A DNA stretch of 64,000 nt, from the NCBI GenBank assembly GCA_965220695.1, contig OZ244838.1:2170001-2234000 (forward strand). Reading direction: 5' to 3'. Of this stretch, positions 50,439-61,305 are shown in pieces. A model generated the notes under the pieces. It was not told the origin of the DNA. It saw only the letters and a program-made list of their open reading frames with translations, and did no database searches. A program made the position numbers and the translations under genes. The DNA is from UBA9620 sp965220695. GTDB taxonomy: Bacteria > Acidobacteriota > Vicinamibacteria > Vicinamibacterales > UBA8438. The first letter of the stretch is position 1, and each line of letters opens with the position of its first letter.

Positions 50439-51521
50439 GAACATCGCGATCGGGTTGACCGGGCTGCCGGTGCCTCGCGCCACGTTCAGGGGCAGACCCA
50501 TGAACATGAACTCGTAGCGTCCTTCCTCGGCGCAGGCCCCGGCCAGCGGTTCGAGCAGCGCGTTGTCGAGCAGCGCCACCCCATAGTTGAACAGCACCCC
50601 GTGCATCGGGAACGGCAGCCCGTACGGGTCTGGCCGTGCATCCATCATGTCCCAGCCGAGCAGCGCCACGTCGCGATCACGAATGAACTTCGCGCAGGTC
50701 ACGCTCAGCCCGGGGCGGTCGCCGCCCGCGTAGACACCGCCGGCGCGCACGTACGCGTCCTTCCCGCTGTAGATCAGCAGCGCGTCACCCGGTTCGACGG
50801 CCACGCCCTGCGCGCTCGCGATCTCCTCGATCTCCCATCCGTGCACGGGACGGTCCGGGGTCACGTGGGGCGCACCCCGGTGCCGCGGCACGTCGATGAG
50901 CACGCCGCGCGTAACGATGCCCTCCGACCAGGCGTCGATGGAGCCGAACGCCGCGCCGCGCGTCGTGATCTCGACGTCCGGATCACGTCCCTGCCACATC
51001 CCGTCGGAATCCCACATGTGACACAGCGCGTCGATATGCGTGACCGTCTGGCCGTGATAGATGAATCCGAGATAGTCGACGACCGACCCGGCCCCGCCCG
51101 GGCGCGGACTCTTGCGCATGAAGTGCTGTTCGGGCTCGAAGACGCGGCTGGCCGAGACCTTGCGCCCCGAGCGCACCAGACCGGCGGCCGCGGCGCTCTT
51201 CGCCGGGGTAACCAGATTGACGGCGCCCTTCTGATCGTCGCTGCCCCAGCGCCCCCAGTTGCGGCGATCGGAGTACCACGAGGCCACCTCCTCGGCCGAC
51301 GGCATCCGCGGGTCCGACTGGATCGCTGCCGCGCCGGCGCGCGCCTGGACAGGTTCGCCGCCATGCCGGGCCAGCAACTCATCGGGGGAGAGACCGCCCC
51401 TCACGCGGGCCGTTCCGGCCGGGCGGTTGCGCGGTTCAGCCGCCGCCGCGCCGGCCGCGACCACCCCGCCCGCCGCCGCCGACCCGAGTGTTGTCAGGAA
51501 CCGCCGTCGTGAAGATGCCAT
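50436..51521 (-). CDS. Tat-exported cyclase-family protein
   Basis: This 361-residue protein starts at ATG 51521, with AGGAAGG eight bases upstream. A twin-arginine signal (SSRRRFLTTLGSAAAGGVVA) precedes a cyclase/kynurenine-formamidase-like fold. The metal-binding HxxxxHxDxxCH-type motif reads YHGQTVTHIDALCHMWDSDG, followed by TRGVLIDVPRHRG and PGDALLIYSGKDAY. These enzymes hydrolyse amide or ring bonds with zinc or manganese. It has a paralogue at 53066, with the molybdoprotein and cytochrome b genes between them in the same direction. Confidence 0.9.
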   Translation of the reverse strand: MASSRRRFLTTLGSAAAGGVVAAGAAAAEPRNRPAGTARVRGGLSPDELLARHGGEPVQARAGAAAIQSDPRMPSAEEVASWYSDRRNWGRWGSDDQKGAVNLVTPAKSAAAAGLVRSGRKVSASRVFEPEQHFMRKSPRPGGAGSVVDYLGFIYHGQTVTHIDALCHMWDSDGMWQGRDPDVEITTRGAAFGSIDAWSEGIVTRGVLIDVPRHRGAPHVTPDRPVHGWEIEEIASAQGVAVEPGDALLIYSGKDAYVRAGGVYAGGDRPGLSVTCAKFIRDRDVALLGWDMMDARPDPYGLPFPMHGVLFNYGVALLDNALLEPLAGACAEEGRYEFMFMGLPLNVARGTGSPVNPIAMF

Positions 51522-51565
51522 GCCCATTCCCTTCCTGTTGCCTGCCCCGGCAACGCGCCGTCCCC

Positions 51566-52342
51566 CTACACGCCGGCGTACCAGTGGAACCCGAAGTCCG
51601 AGCTGAGCCCGCCGGTGCCGCGGCGGATGCCGGCGAGTGAATCGACCACCTCGATCGATCTGATGAACTTGATGTTCTTGTAGCCGCACTGCCGCTCGAC
51701 CCGCAACCGCAGCGGCGCGCCGTTGCCGACCGGCAGGTCGCCGCCGTTCAACCCGTAGGCGAGAATGGTCTGCGGATGCACGACGTCGAACATGTCGATG
51801 CTCTCGTACCAGCGGTCGACGGCATGGAACACGACGTAGCGCGCCGCCGGCGTCACCCCGCCGGCCGCCTCCAGCACCTGCACCAGCGGCGCGCCGGTCC
51901 ACTCGGCGATGGCCGACCAGCCCTGCTCGCAGACATGCGCCGTGATCTGCGTCCGCGCCGGCAACCGTTTGAGATCGGCGAGCGAGAACTCGCGCGGCCG
52001 TTCGACGAGACCGTGCACGGGGAGCGACCAGTTTCGGAATCCCTGCCGCAGGTGCTGCTGGTAGTCCTCGTCGTCGGGGTTGGTCTGGCCCCAGGTCGGA
52101 AAGTCGGGCGCGATGTCGCCAGGTCCGTATTCCCGCGCCAACGGCTGATCGCCCAGCAGCCAGCGGGACGTGCTCATGGTCAGCACGTCGGCCGCACCGA
52201 CCAGCCCGCCGCGGATCACCGGAGGCCGGAAGGCATCCGCGCACCCGGTCGCCAGCAACCCGCCCAGCGCGGGCACGTTCACCAGCAGGCGTCGCCGCGA
52301 GATGGGACGCGGCCGTTGAGCTCGGTTCGCCTGTGTGCTCAT
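51566..52342 (-). CDS. Sulfite-oxidase-fold molybdoenzyme (MsrP/YedY-like)
   Basis: This 258-residue protein has a Tat-like signal (ISRRRLLVNVPALGGLLATG) followed by a lipobox-like Cys (ATGCAD). The oxidoreductase molybdopterin domain is recognised by LPVHGLVERPREFSLADLKR, the molybdenum-ligand Cys in AHVCEQGWSAIAEWTG, and the C-terminal RLRVERQCGYKNIKFIRSIE. It overlaps the cytochrome b gene by four bases (ATGA), so the cytochrome probably supplies or takes electrons. The substrate is unknown; some relatives repair oxidised methionine. Confidence 0.9.
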   Translation of the reverse strand: MSTQANRAQRPRPISRRRLLVNVPALGGLLATGCADAFRPPVIRGGLVGAADVLTMSTSRWLLGDQPLAREYGPGDIAPDFPTWGQTNPDDEDYQQHLRQGFRNWSLPVHGLVERPREFSLADLKRLPARTQITAHVCEQGWSAIAEWTGAPLVQVLEAAGGVTPAARYVVFHAVDRWYESIDMFDVVHPQTILAYGLNGGDLPVGNGAPLRLRVERQCGYKNIKFIRSIEVVDSLAGIRRGTGGLSSDFGFHWYAGV

Positions 52343-53055
52343 TGCTCCTCCTCAACCACGTGGAATCTGCCCGTGATCATCGCCCGCACCCGGTTGACGG
52401 CGCCGCTCAGCAGCACCTCCAGCACGTGCACCACCACGAACAGCACGAAAAGAACGGTGCCGATCGAATGCAGCGTCCGCGCCGACTGCCGGCCGCCGAA
52501 CATGTCGAGCAGCCAGGGCCAGGCCGCCGTGAAGGCGGGCGACTGCGCAAGCCCGGTCAGCAGCATCAGCGGCACGAAGACGAAGAGCAGACTCAGATAG
52601 GAGACCTTCTGCAGCGTCCCGTAGCGGGTCTCGGCGGCCCGCGCCGGCGACCCCCAACGGAAATGTTCGCGAAGCTGCGCTTGCAGGTTGGTGCGCGTGC
52701 GTTCCTCGGGTCCTGGCCACAGGCGATTACGCAGATGCCCCGACGCAAGGCTCCAGCCGACGTAGATCAGACCATTGACGAGGAACACCCAGGCGAACGT
52801 GAAATGGTAGTTCCGGCCCCACATCCGATTCCCCAGCGCCCCCGCCTCGTCCCACGACAGACCCCAGTCCGAGAGCTTGAAGATGGCCGGATAGCCCTGA
52901 TAGCCGGTGTGCCCCCAATAGAGTTCCGGAAAGTCCAGGAAAATGTGGATCCCGCTGAGCAACAGGTAGCCGCCGGCGATGACGTTGATCCAGTGGCAGA
53001 TGCGGACGTTGCAGGTGTGCAGCCGTACCCACCGTTCCACACGCGGTTTCACCAC
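52339..53055 (-). CDS. Cytochrome b561-type membrane subunit
   Basis: This 238-residue integral membrane protein has about four hydrophobic helices (INVIAGGYLLLSGIHIFL, FTFAWVFLVNGLIYVGWSL, LSLLFVFVPLMLLTGLAQ, IGTVLFVLFVVVHVLEVLL). Histidines for two hemes appear at HTCNVRICHW, GIHIF, NYHF and HSIG/VVHV. It fits the thiosulfate-reductase/formate-dehydrogenase-type b subunit that partners Moco proteins. The annotated start codon GTG 53055 falls in a GTGGTGAAACC repeat motif, so the true start may be a later GTG. Confidence 0.88.
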   Translation of the reverse strand: MVKPRVERWVRLHTCNVRICHWINVIAGGYLLLSGIHIFLDFPELYWGHTGYQGYPAIFKLSDWGLSWDEAGALGNRMWGRNYHFTFAWVFLVNGLIYVGWSLASGHLRNRLWPGPEERTRTNLQAQLREHFRWGSPARAAETRYGTLQKVSYLSLLFVFVPLMLLTGLAQSPAFTAAWPWLLDMFGGRQSARTLHSIGTVLFVLFVVVHVLEVLLSGAVNRVRAMITGRFHVVEEEQ

Positions 53056-53065
53056 AGCCTCGCTG

Positions 53066-54139
53066 TCAGAAGATCGCCAGGGCGTTCACCGGCGACCCGG
53101 TTCCGGTCTCGACCGCCAACGGCGCGGCCACCAGCATGAATTCCCAGCGGTTCAGCGCGGCCGCGGTCTCGGCCAGCGCCTCGAGATCCTGATTGTCGAA
53201 CAGGTCCACGCCCATTGCGACGATCGTCAGCAGGTGGACCGGCAGACGCACACCCTCGATCTGCGACGGTACGACGTCAGAGGCCGCATCACCGCCGAGG
53301 AACGACACGTCGCGCGCCTTGATCCACGGCATTGTCGAGGCATGCAGGCCGGCAGCCTCCTGCGAGATCGCCCAGGGGCCCAGCGCCGCACGGCGAGCCC
53401 AGCGCCCGGTGCGGACGAAGACGGCGTCGCCCGGCCGCACCGTCACTCCAGCCATGTCCTCCCACGCCTCGAGGTCCTCCTGGTAGATCGGCGTCCCCGG
53501 CTCGAGGTAGTCCACGCCCTTGAGACGCGGAATGTCGAACAGCACGCCACGGGTGACGATGCCGCCCTGCAGGTTGACGATCGAGGCGTTCGAGCAGCCC
53601 GCCTCGGTAATCGTGTCATGCGACACGCCGTTGTACATCTGCCCCTTGTAGAGAATGTGGCACAGCGAGTCGATATGACTGTGCGAATAGCCGTGATAGC
53701 TGATGGAATAGGAGTCGCTGACCCCGCCGAAGAAGGACGGTTCGGCGGTCGGGTCGGGAACCCCGAGCATGCGGCGCTGGAACGGCGACGGCACGTCCGG
53801 AGCCTCTTCGATCAGCAACCGGTGTTCGAGCGACACGGTGATCCCCTCGGTCGCCAGCGCGATCGCCTCGAGCCGCTTGGCCGGGGTGATGAGGTTGGCC
53901 GCACCCAACTGATCGTCCGCGCCCCAGCGTCCCCAGTTCGACAGCTCCTCCATCATCCGTTCGATGTCTGACCGGGTGAGATCGCGCGACGCGGGGGTCA
54001 CCGCGGGCGCTGTGAACGCCGGCGCGCCCGTGCCGGTGGCCTCCTGCCGTTCAGGCGTTTCGTCGACCGCCGGCGCACAGCCGACCGCCGCAACAAGAAG
54101 CACCGCCTGCCACCCCGTCACGAGACGCCACACTCGCAT
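53066..54139 (-). CDS. Cyclase-family lipoprotein
   Basis: This 357-residue protein has a lipoprotein signal (LVTGWQAVLLVAAVGCAPA). The cyclase motif reads YHGYSHSHIDSLCHILYKG with the metal-binding His/Asp set, followed by TRGVLFDIPRLKGVDYLE and RPGDAVFVRTGRW. It is a paralogue of 50436-51521 with similar ends (TGTGSPVNALAIF against GTGSPVNPIAMF). It is the first gene of a four-gene cluster with cytochrome b, the molybdoenzyme and the other cyclase. The substrate is unknown. Confidence 0.9.
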   Translation of the reverse strand: MRVWRLVTGWQAVLLVAAVGCAPAVDETPERQEATGTGAPAFTAPAVTPASRDLTRSDIERMMEELSNWGRWGADDQLGAANLITPAKRLEAIALATEGITVSLEHRLLIEEAPDVPSPFQRRMLGVPDPTAEPSFFGGVSDSYSISYHGYSHSHIDSLCHILYKGQMYNGVSHDTITEAGCSNASIVNLQGGIVTRGVLFDIPRLKGVDYLEPGTPIYQEDLEAWEDMAGVTVRPGDAVFVRTGRWARRAALGPWAISQEAAGLHASTMPWIKARDVSFLGGDAASDVVPSQIEGVRLPVHLLTIVAMGVDLFDNQDLEALAETAAALNRWEFMLVAAPLAVETGTGSPVNALAIF

Positions 54140-54255
54140 CGACCACCTCCTGACGCCGCGCCCCGACGCGGCGAGTCACCCAGTCGCCCGACCACGGTAC
54201 AGTACGATATCAGGTTCACGGTGACCCGTGTCACCGTGCCATACCAAGGACCGCC

Positions 54256-56484
<2,229 letters not shown>

Positions 56485-56498
56485 GGCGCCCCGGGCGT

Positions 56499-57656
56499 CT
56501 ACCGGCGCGCCACCGGCTCGAGCCGCACGACCTGCCCCGGCCGGCCGCGCTGTTCGACCGCCAGATAGATGTAGCCGTCCGGTCCCTGCCGGACGTCGCG
56601 CACCCTGCCGATTCCGTGGACCAGCGTTTCTTCCTGCTCGATCCGCCCCGGCCGGTCGACGCTCGGGGTGAGGCGCGCGAGCTGCTGTCCGGCCATCCCG
56701 CCCACGAAGAAGCTGCCCTGCCATTCCGGGAACCGGTCGCCCGTGTACACCATCAGACCGGACGTCGCGATCGAGGGCACCCAGAAGTGCACCGGCGATT
56801 CGATGTCCTCGCCGCGCGTGCCCGGGTGGATGGCGGTTCCGCTGCCGTAGTTCACGCCGTAGCCGACCCTCGGCCAGCCGTAGTTCCGTCCAGGCTGAAT
56901 GAGGTTGAGCTCGTCGCCGCCCTGCGGTCCATGCTCGTCGACCCAGAGGTCGCCCGTCTCCGGGTGTACGAGCAACCCCTGCGGATTTCGGTGTCCGTAG
57001 CTCCAGATCTCGGGCAGTGCGCCGTCCCGCCCGACGAACGGATTGTCGTCCGGCGCCCGGCCGTCGTCGTGGAGACGCACGGTCACCCCGTGATGGTTCG
57101 ACAGGTCCTGGGCGGGGTGCGCCGCCAGATCACCCGCCGCGCGCGCCATCCGCTCGCCCACCGAGACGAAGAGGTAACCGTCGCGGTCCCAGGCGAGCCG
57201 CCCGCCGTAGTGGCCGCCGCCCGCCGACCGCGCCACGAAGACGTCCTCGACGCCGGTGAGCCGATCGGCCTCGAACCGTCCTCGGATGACCACGGTCGTC
57301 GAGCCCTCTGCCAGCGGACGCGCGTAGCTCACGTACAGCAGGCGATTGGCGGCGAAGTCCGGATGCGGGAGCACCTCGAACAGCCCGCCCTGCCCCCGTG
57401 CGAACACCTCCGGCACGCCCGCGACCGGGTCGGGCAGCAACCTCCCGTCCCGCACGATGCGGAGACGGCCCGGACGTTCGGTGACCAGCATGTCGCCGCC
57501 GGGCAGCCATGCGATGGACCAGGGAACCTCGAGCCCCTCAGCCACGGTCACGGCGCGAAAATCGTGATAGGCCGAGCGCAGCACTTCCTGGGCGGCGGCT
57601 TGGCTTCCGGCGAGCGCGCAGCTCGCGACGGCACACGCAACGGCAGTCCGCATCAT
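56499..57656 (-). CDS. PQQ-dependent sugar dehydrogenase homologue
   Basis: This 385-residue protein starts at ATG 57656, with GGGGAG six bases upstream; a TTG two codons earlier is an alternative. A signal peptide (VACAVASCALAGSQAAAQ) precedes a six-bladed propeller: VPWSIAWLPGGDMLVTERPG, HRNPQGLLVHPETGDLWVDE, GPQGGDELNLIQPGRNYGWP, and RVRDVRQGPDGYIYLAVEQ. It is a paralogue of 39276-40520. The expected reaction is oxidation of aldoses to lactones in the periplasm. The stop is 14 bases from the convergent icd stop. Confidence 0.93.
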   Translation of the reverse strand: MMRTAVACAVASCALAGSQAAAQEVLRSAYHDFRAVTVAEGLEVPWSIAWLPGGDMLVTERPGRLRIVRDGRLLPDPVAGVPEVFARGQGGLFEVLPHPDFAANRLLYVSYARPLAEGSTTVVIRGRFEADRLTGVEDVFVARSAGGGHYGGRLAWDRDGYLFVSVGERMARAAGDLAAHPAQDLSNHHGVTVRLHDDGRAPDDNPFVGRDGALPEIWSYGHRNPQGLLVHPETGDLWVDEHGPQGGDELNLIQPGRNYGWPRVGYGVNYGSGTAIHPGTRGEDIESPVHFWVPSIATSGLMVYTGDRFPEWQGSFFVGGMAGQQLARLTPSVDRPGRIEQEETLVHGIGRVRDVRQGPDGYIYLAVEQRGRPGQVVRLEPVARR

Positions 57657-57738
57657 CGCCAACTCCCCTGGCCGCGCGCGTCAAGACACGCGGCGGATCA
57701 CGTCTCTCATGTCCGAATGGCGTCCGTGGCGCTGACGC

Positions 57739-59091
57739 CTACAGTTCGCTCAGATGCTCGATCAGGCCGGTACTGTCGCCGACCTGATCGCGGTGGGAGC
57801 CCAACTTGTCCAGCATCGTCAGGAACAGGTTCGTCATCGGCGTTCCGTCCGGATAGCGCAGATGGCGCCCGCCGCGCAGCCTTCCGCTGCCGCCCCCGGC
57901 GAGCAGCGTGGGCAGGTTGTCGTGGGTGTGCGCGTTGGAGTCGCTCAGACTGCTGCCATACACCACCATCGAGTGATCGAGCAGCGATCCGTTCTCGTCC
58001 TGGGCATCCTGCAGCTTGGCGAGGAAGTGCGCCAGCATCGCCACGTGGTGCCGGTCGATCAGTTGCAGCCGCGCCATGCGCTCCGGATCGTTCTGATGAT
58101 GCGAGAGCCCGTGATGGGCATCCGGCACACCGATGGACCGATAGGTCCGGTTGCCGCCCTCACGGCTGTACATCAGCGTGACGACACGGGTCAGATCGGC
58201 CTGAAACGCAATCGCGATCAGGTCGCTCATCAACCGGACATGTTCCTCGAACGTCGGCGGCACCCCGTCAGGGCGGTCCAGCACCGGCAGATCAACGGCA
58301 TCGTGTCCTTCGGCGTTCTGAATCCGGCGTTCGACCTCGCGGACCGAGTCGAGATAGTCGCTGAGCTTGCGGCGGTCGCCGGCTCCCAGGCCGGGGCTCA
58401 ATCGCTGCGCATCGGCCAGCACGAAATCGAGCAGGCTTCGGTTCTGTCGCGCGTGCACGGCGCGGACCGCCGGATCGGTCGTGTCGCCGTCGCCGAACAG
58501 CCGTTCGAACACCCGCCGCGGGTTGGTCTCATACGGTAGCGGGGTCGTTGGCGAGCTCCACGAGACGGTGTTGCTGTACGCGCAACTGTAGCCTGAGTCG
58601 CAGCCGCCCACCATCCGCACGTCCTGCAGCCCGAGTTCGAGCGACGGCAGCGGGGTGCCGCGGCCGTGATCTGCGGCCAGCATCTGGTCGACCGACTGCC
58701 CGTTGAGGATGTCTGCCCCACGCGTCTTTTTCGGATGCACGCCGGTCAGCCAGCTCGCCCCGGCGCGGGCGTGGTCGCCTGGGCCGTCGCCGAGCGCTTC
58801 CCCGTTGCGGTGTGCGAGGCCGCTCAGCACCAGCAACTGATCGCGAAACGGCGCCACCGGCAGGAGCGTGTCGGAAAACGCGAAACCGGCGCCCTCCTGC
58901 GAGGGCGTCCAGTTCTTCATGATCACCCCGTTGGCCGTATACACGAACGCGATCCGGGTGATCGGCGTGGACGCGGCGGCAAACGCCGGCGTCATGGCAT
59001 CGAGAAACGGCAGGGCCACGGCGGCGCCCATGCCCCTCAGGACGGTACGGCGCGGCAGGGCACGTCCGGTGATCGTCATGAGACCATACAT
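57739..59091 (-). CDS. DUF1552-family Tat-exported protein
   Basis: This 450-residue protein starts from ATG 59091, with ATG 59079 as an alternative. The twin-arginine signal is LPRRTVLRGMGAAVALPFLD. The DUF1552 body shows RIAFVYTANGVIMKNWTPS, the GDHARAGASWLTGVHPKKT segment, SSLSDSNAHTHDNLPTLLAG and a final part with FLTMLDKLG. Family members are always found near DUF1592/DUF1588-type cytochromes, one of which lies 2.2 kb downstream. A sulfatase/alkaline-phosphatase-like fold is likely, but no function is known. Confidence 0.92.
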   Translation of the reverse strand: MYGLMTITGRALPRRTVLRGMGAAVALPFLDAMTPAFAAASTPITRIAFVYTANGVIMKNWTPSQEGAGFAFSDTLLPVAPFRDQLLVLSGLAHRNGEALGDGPGDHARAGASWLTGVHPKKTRGADILNGQSVDQMLAADHGRGTPLPSLELGLQDVRMVGGCDSGYSCAYSNTVSWSSPTTPLPYETNPRRVFERLFGDGDTTDPAVRAVHARQNRSLLDFVLADAQRLSPGLGAGDRRKLSDYLDSVREVERRIQNAEGHDAVDLPVLDRPDGVPPTFEEHVRLMSDLIAIAFQADLTRVVTLMYSREGGNRTYRSIGVPDAHHGLSHHQNDPERMARLQLIDRHHVAMLAHFLAKLQDAQDENGSLLDHSMVVYGSSLSDSNAHTHDNLPTLLAGGGSGRLRGGRHLRYPDGTPMTNLFLTMLDKLGSHRDQVGDSTGLIEHLSEL

Positions 59092-59305
59092 AGACACCAA
59101 GCGGGCGGAAGTCAAGCAGATTGGCGTCGATGCCGACGACGGGCGGCGTTTGGCTCGTCCCGTCACCGTTCCGCGTTGGACCTTGCCGGGTGGAAAACGT
59201 AGCATGCCGGTGGGCGAAGGGAAATCCGAGCGTTTCAATCCGTGCCAGAGTGCCAGGCCGGGCGCCTGCGAACCACCGCGGGTACCGCTGCCAGGGAGAA
59301 ACCCG

Positions 59306-59911
59306 TTGACTCACCGATTCACTGTCGGCGTCTCCGTCGTATGCGCCGCAACGCTGTCCGCTGCCGCCGGCCAACCGCACGCTCAGCAGGACATTGTCGA
59401 GCTGTTCCCCAACACTGCAGTCTACGGCCGGGCCGCGATCGAGTACCAGGACGACGACCTTCATGTAGTCGCCACCTACTACTACTCGCAGTGGAACCAC
59501 GACTCGAAGTGGATCCGGATCCGGTGCGCGCTGTCGGCGGAACGTAACATACGGATCGATCGCGAGGACATCCATCTCCTGACCCCCGGCGGCGGGCGGG
59601 TACCGCTAGCCACTCAGCGGGCGTGGTCGCAGGATCGTGGGCAGATTCAGATGCTCATACAGCAGGCCCGGCCCTTGTACCATCCTATTCTTCGCTACTT
59701 CAACCGCCCATCTGGCCCGAGTTTCAACTTCTTCACGTCTCCGGGAGGCAGAGTCTCCACCGACGTCATCTATGCCAACAGGTCGTACAGATTGTCGGGG
59801 GATCTGTATTTCTCGTCGCCGGTCGGCGCGTGGGAAGACGGCACCTATTCCCTGGTCTTCGAGGTCGCGGAGAAAGGCGCCCGCGCCGTCCTGCCGATCA
59901 TCCTGGAGTGA
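59306..59911 (+). CDS. Secreted protein, tandem duplicate copy 1
   Basis: This 201-residue protein starts at TTG 59306 with GGGAGAAACCCG upstream. A signal peptide (VGVSVVCAATLSAAAGQPHA) is followed by QQDIVELFPNTAVYGRAAIE and a beta-rich body with DDDLHVVATYYYSQWNHDSK and PSFNFFTSPGGRVSTDVIYA. The family is not recognised. It is nearly identical to 60654-61259 apart from the signal region and a few late residues. Both copies are 201 residues from a TTG start, which supports that choice of start. Confidence 0.8.
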   Translation: MTHRFTVGVSVVCAATLSAAAGQPHAQQDIVELFPNTAVYGRAAIEYQDDDLHVVATYYYSQWNHDSKWIRIRCALSAERNIRIDREDIHLLTPGGGRVPLATQRAWSQDRGQIQMLIQQARPLYHPILRYFNRPSGPSFNFFTSPGGRVSTDVIYANRSYRLSGDLYFSSPVGAWEDGTYSLVFEVAEKGARAVLPIILE

Positions 59912-59929
59912 CGAACGAACCGCTGGACG

Positions 59930-60045
59930 GTCTGCGTGGGCCGCGATCCCACGGTTTCCGTTCCAGTTTCCGGGACTGGGCGGCCAAGGAGACGGACCAT
60001 CCGCGCGAGGTCATCGAGGCGGCGTTGGCGCACACGGTAAGGAGG
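59930..60045 (+). pseudogene. Tyrosine recombinase C-terminal fragment
   Basis: In one frame this segment reads SHGFRSSFRDWAAKETDHPR and EVIEAALAHTV, the box II HxxR region and following helix of P4-type phage integrases. The Tyr-containing end and everything upstream are missing. It lies between the two copies of the duplicated secreted protein gene and may mark an old integration site. No attachment site could be paired. Confidence 0.7.
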
Positions 60046-60282
60046 GGAGCGACCCGGCCGAAAACTGGCGTTTTGCGGCCCCTCCACATTGTCCTGTTCA
60101 GGAAGGACGCCAGCGCCTGCGGCGTCAGCGACACGGCCGGCGGCGGGCCGCCTCACGGTATACTGTCCTCGGTCGCGCGGCGACGCTGGCGGGCGGTCAG
60201 GCGGGCCGTGTTCGCGCCCATCCGCACCGTCGCCGGAGCCGTTGAGGACGGGAGGCGGCCAAAAGGCGGTCACGTAGATCCC

Positions 60283-60537
60283 ATGTTCGATTCACTCACC
60301 ATCGCCCGCCAGTTGACCGAGGCCGGCATCGAGCGTGCCCAGGCCGACGTGCTGGCGGATGCCATCCGCCAAGCAGCCGAGCACGGTGAGCACGTGACGC
60401 CCGAGACGCTACGCGCCGAAGCCGCCACGCTGCACGGTGCGATCGGTTCACTCCGTGCCGACGTTTTCCGCGCGATGCTTCTGCAAGCAGGCGCGATCGT
60501 GGGTGCTGTCGTGGCCATCCTCCGGTTGCTCGGGTGA
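60283..60537 (+). CDS. Small coiled-coil membrane protein (DUF1640/CCDC90-like)
   Basis: This 84-residue protein starts MFDSLTIARQLTEAGIERAQ, continues with helices rich in Ala, Glu and Arg, and ends in a membrane segment (LQAGAIVGAVVAILRLLG). The layout matches short DUF1640-like or CCDC90-like proteins with a C-terminal anchor. ATG 60283 is the first Met of the conserved part. The gene lies between the duplicated secreted protein genes, so it may have travelled with the integrase remnant. Confidence 0.75.
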   Translation: MFDSLTIARQLTEAGIERAQADVLADAIRQAAEHGEHVTPETLRAEAATLHGAIGSLRADVFRAMLLQAGAIVGAVVAILRLLG

Positions 60538-60653
60538 CTCTCCGCTGCCACACGGGCCGGTCGAATGCAGCAGGGCCTTTCACCACAGGCTGCCACGGCC
60601 GCAAGATTCATGCTAGGGTGTCACCGGTGGGACCACGACCAACGAGAAGCCCC

Positions 60654-61259
60654 TTGACCCACCGGTGTGTTTTCGGCGTCGCTACCGTATTTGCCACGGT
60701 GCTGTTCATCGCCGGCGCCGGACCGCACGCTCAGCAGGACATTGTCGAGCTATTCCGCAACACTGCAGTCTACGGCCGGGCCGCGATCGAGTACCAGGAC
60801 GACGACCTTCATGTAGTCGCCACCTACTACTACTCGCAGTGGAACCACAACTCGAAGTGGATCCGGATCCGGTGCGCGCTGTCGGCGGAACGTAACATAC
60901 GGATCGACCGCGAGGACATCCATCTCCTGACCCCCGGCGGCGGGCGGGTACCGCTAGCCACTCAGCGGGCGTGGTCGCAGGATCGTGGGCAGATTCAGAT
61001 GCTCATACAGCAGGCCCGGCCCTTGTACCATCCTATTCTTCGCTACTTCAACCGCCCATCTGGCCCGAGTTTCAACTTCTTCACGTCTCCGGGAGGCAGA
61101 GTCTCCACCGACGTCATCTATGCCAACAGGTCGTACAGATTGTCGGGGGATCTGTATTTCGCTTCGCCGACCCGAACTTGGGCAAACGGCACGTATTCCC
61201 TGATATTCGACGTCGCGGAGAAAGGCGCCCGCGCCGTCCTGCCGATCATCCTGGAGTGA
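60654..61259 (+). CDS. Secreted protein, tandem duplicate copy 2
   Basis: This 201-residue second copy starts at TTG 60654. Its signal region differs (VFGVATVFATVLFIAGAGPH) from copy 1, but the mature part is almost identical at the DNA level from ACGCTCAGCAGGACATTG onward, including the bases just after the stop. A divergent patch occurs near YFASPTRTWANGTYSLIFDV. A recent duplication or gene conversion is implied. The function is unknown. Confidence 0.8.
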   Translation: MTHRCVFGVATVFATVLFIAGAGPHAQQDIVELFRNTAVYGRAAIEYQDDDLHVVATYYYSQWNHNSKWIRIRCALSAERNIRIDREDIHLLTPGGGRVPLATQRAWSQDRGQIQMLIQQARPLYHPILRYFNRPSGPSFNFFTSPGGRVSTDVIYANRSYRLSGDLYFASPTRTWANGTYSLIFDVAEKGARAVLPIILE

Positions 61260-61305
61260 CGAACGAATAGATAGCAGCCTCCGTGGGCCTCGATCCCGGA
61301 GGTGA

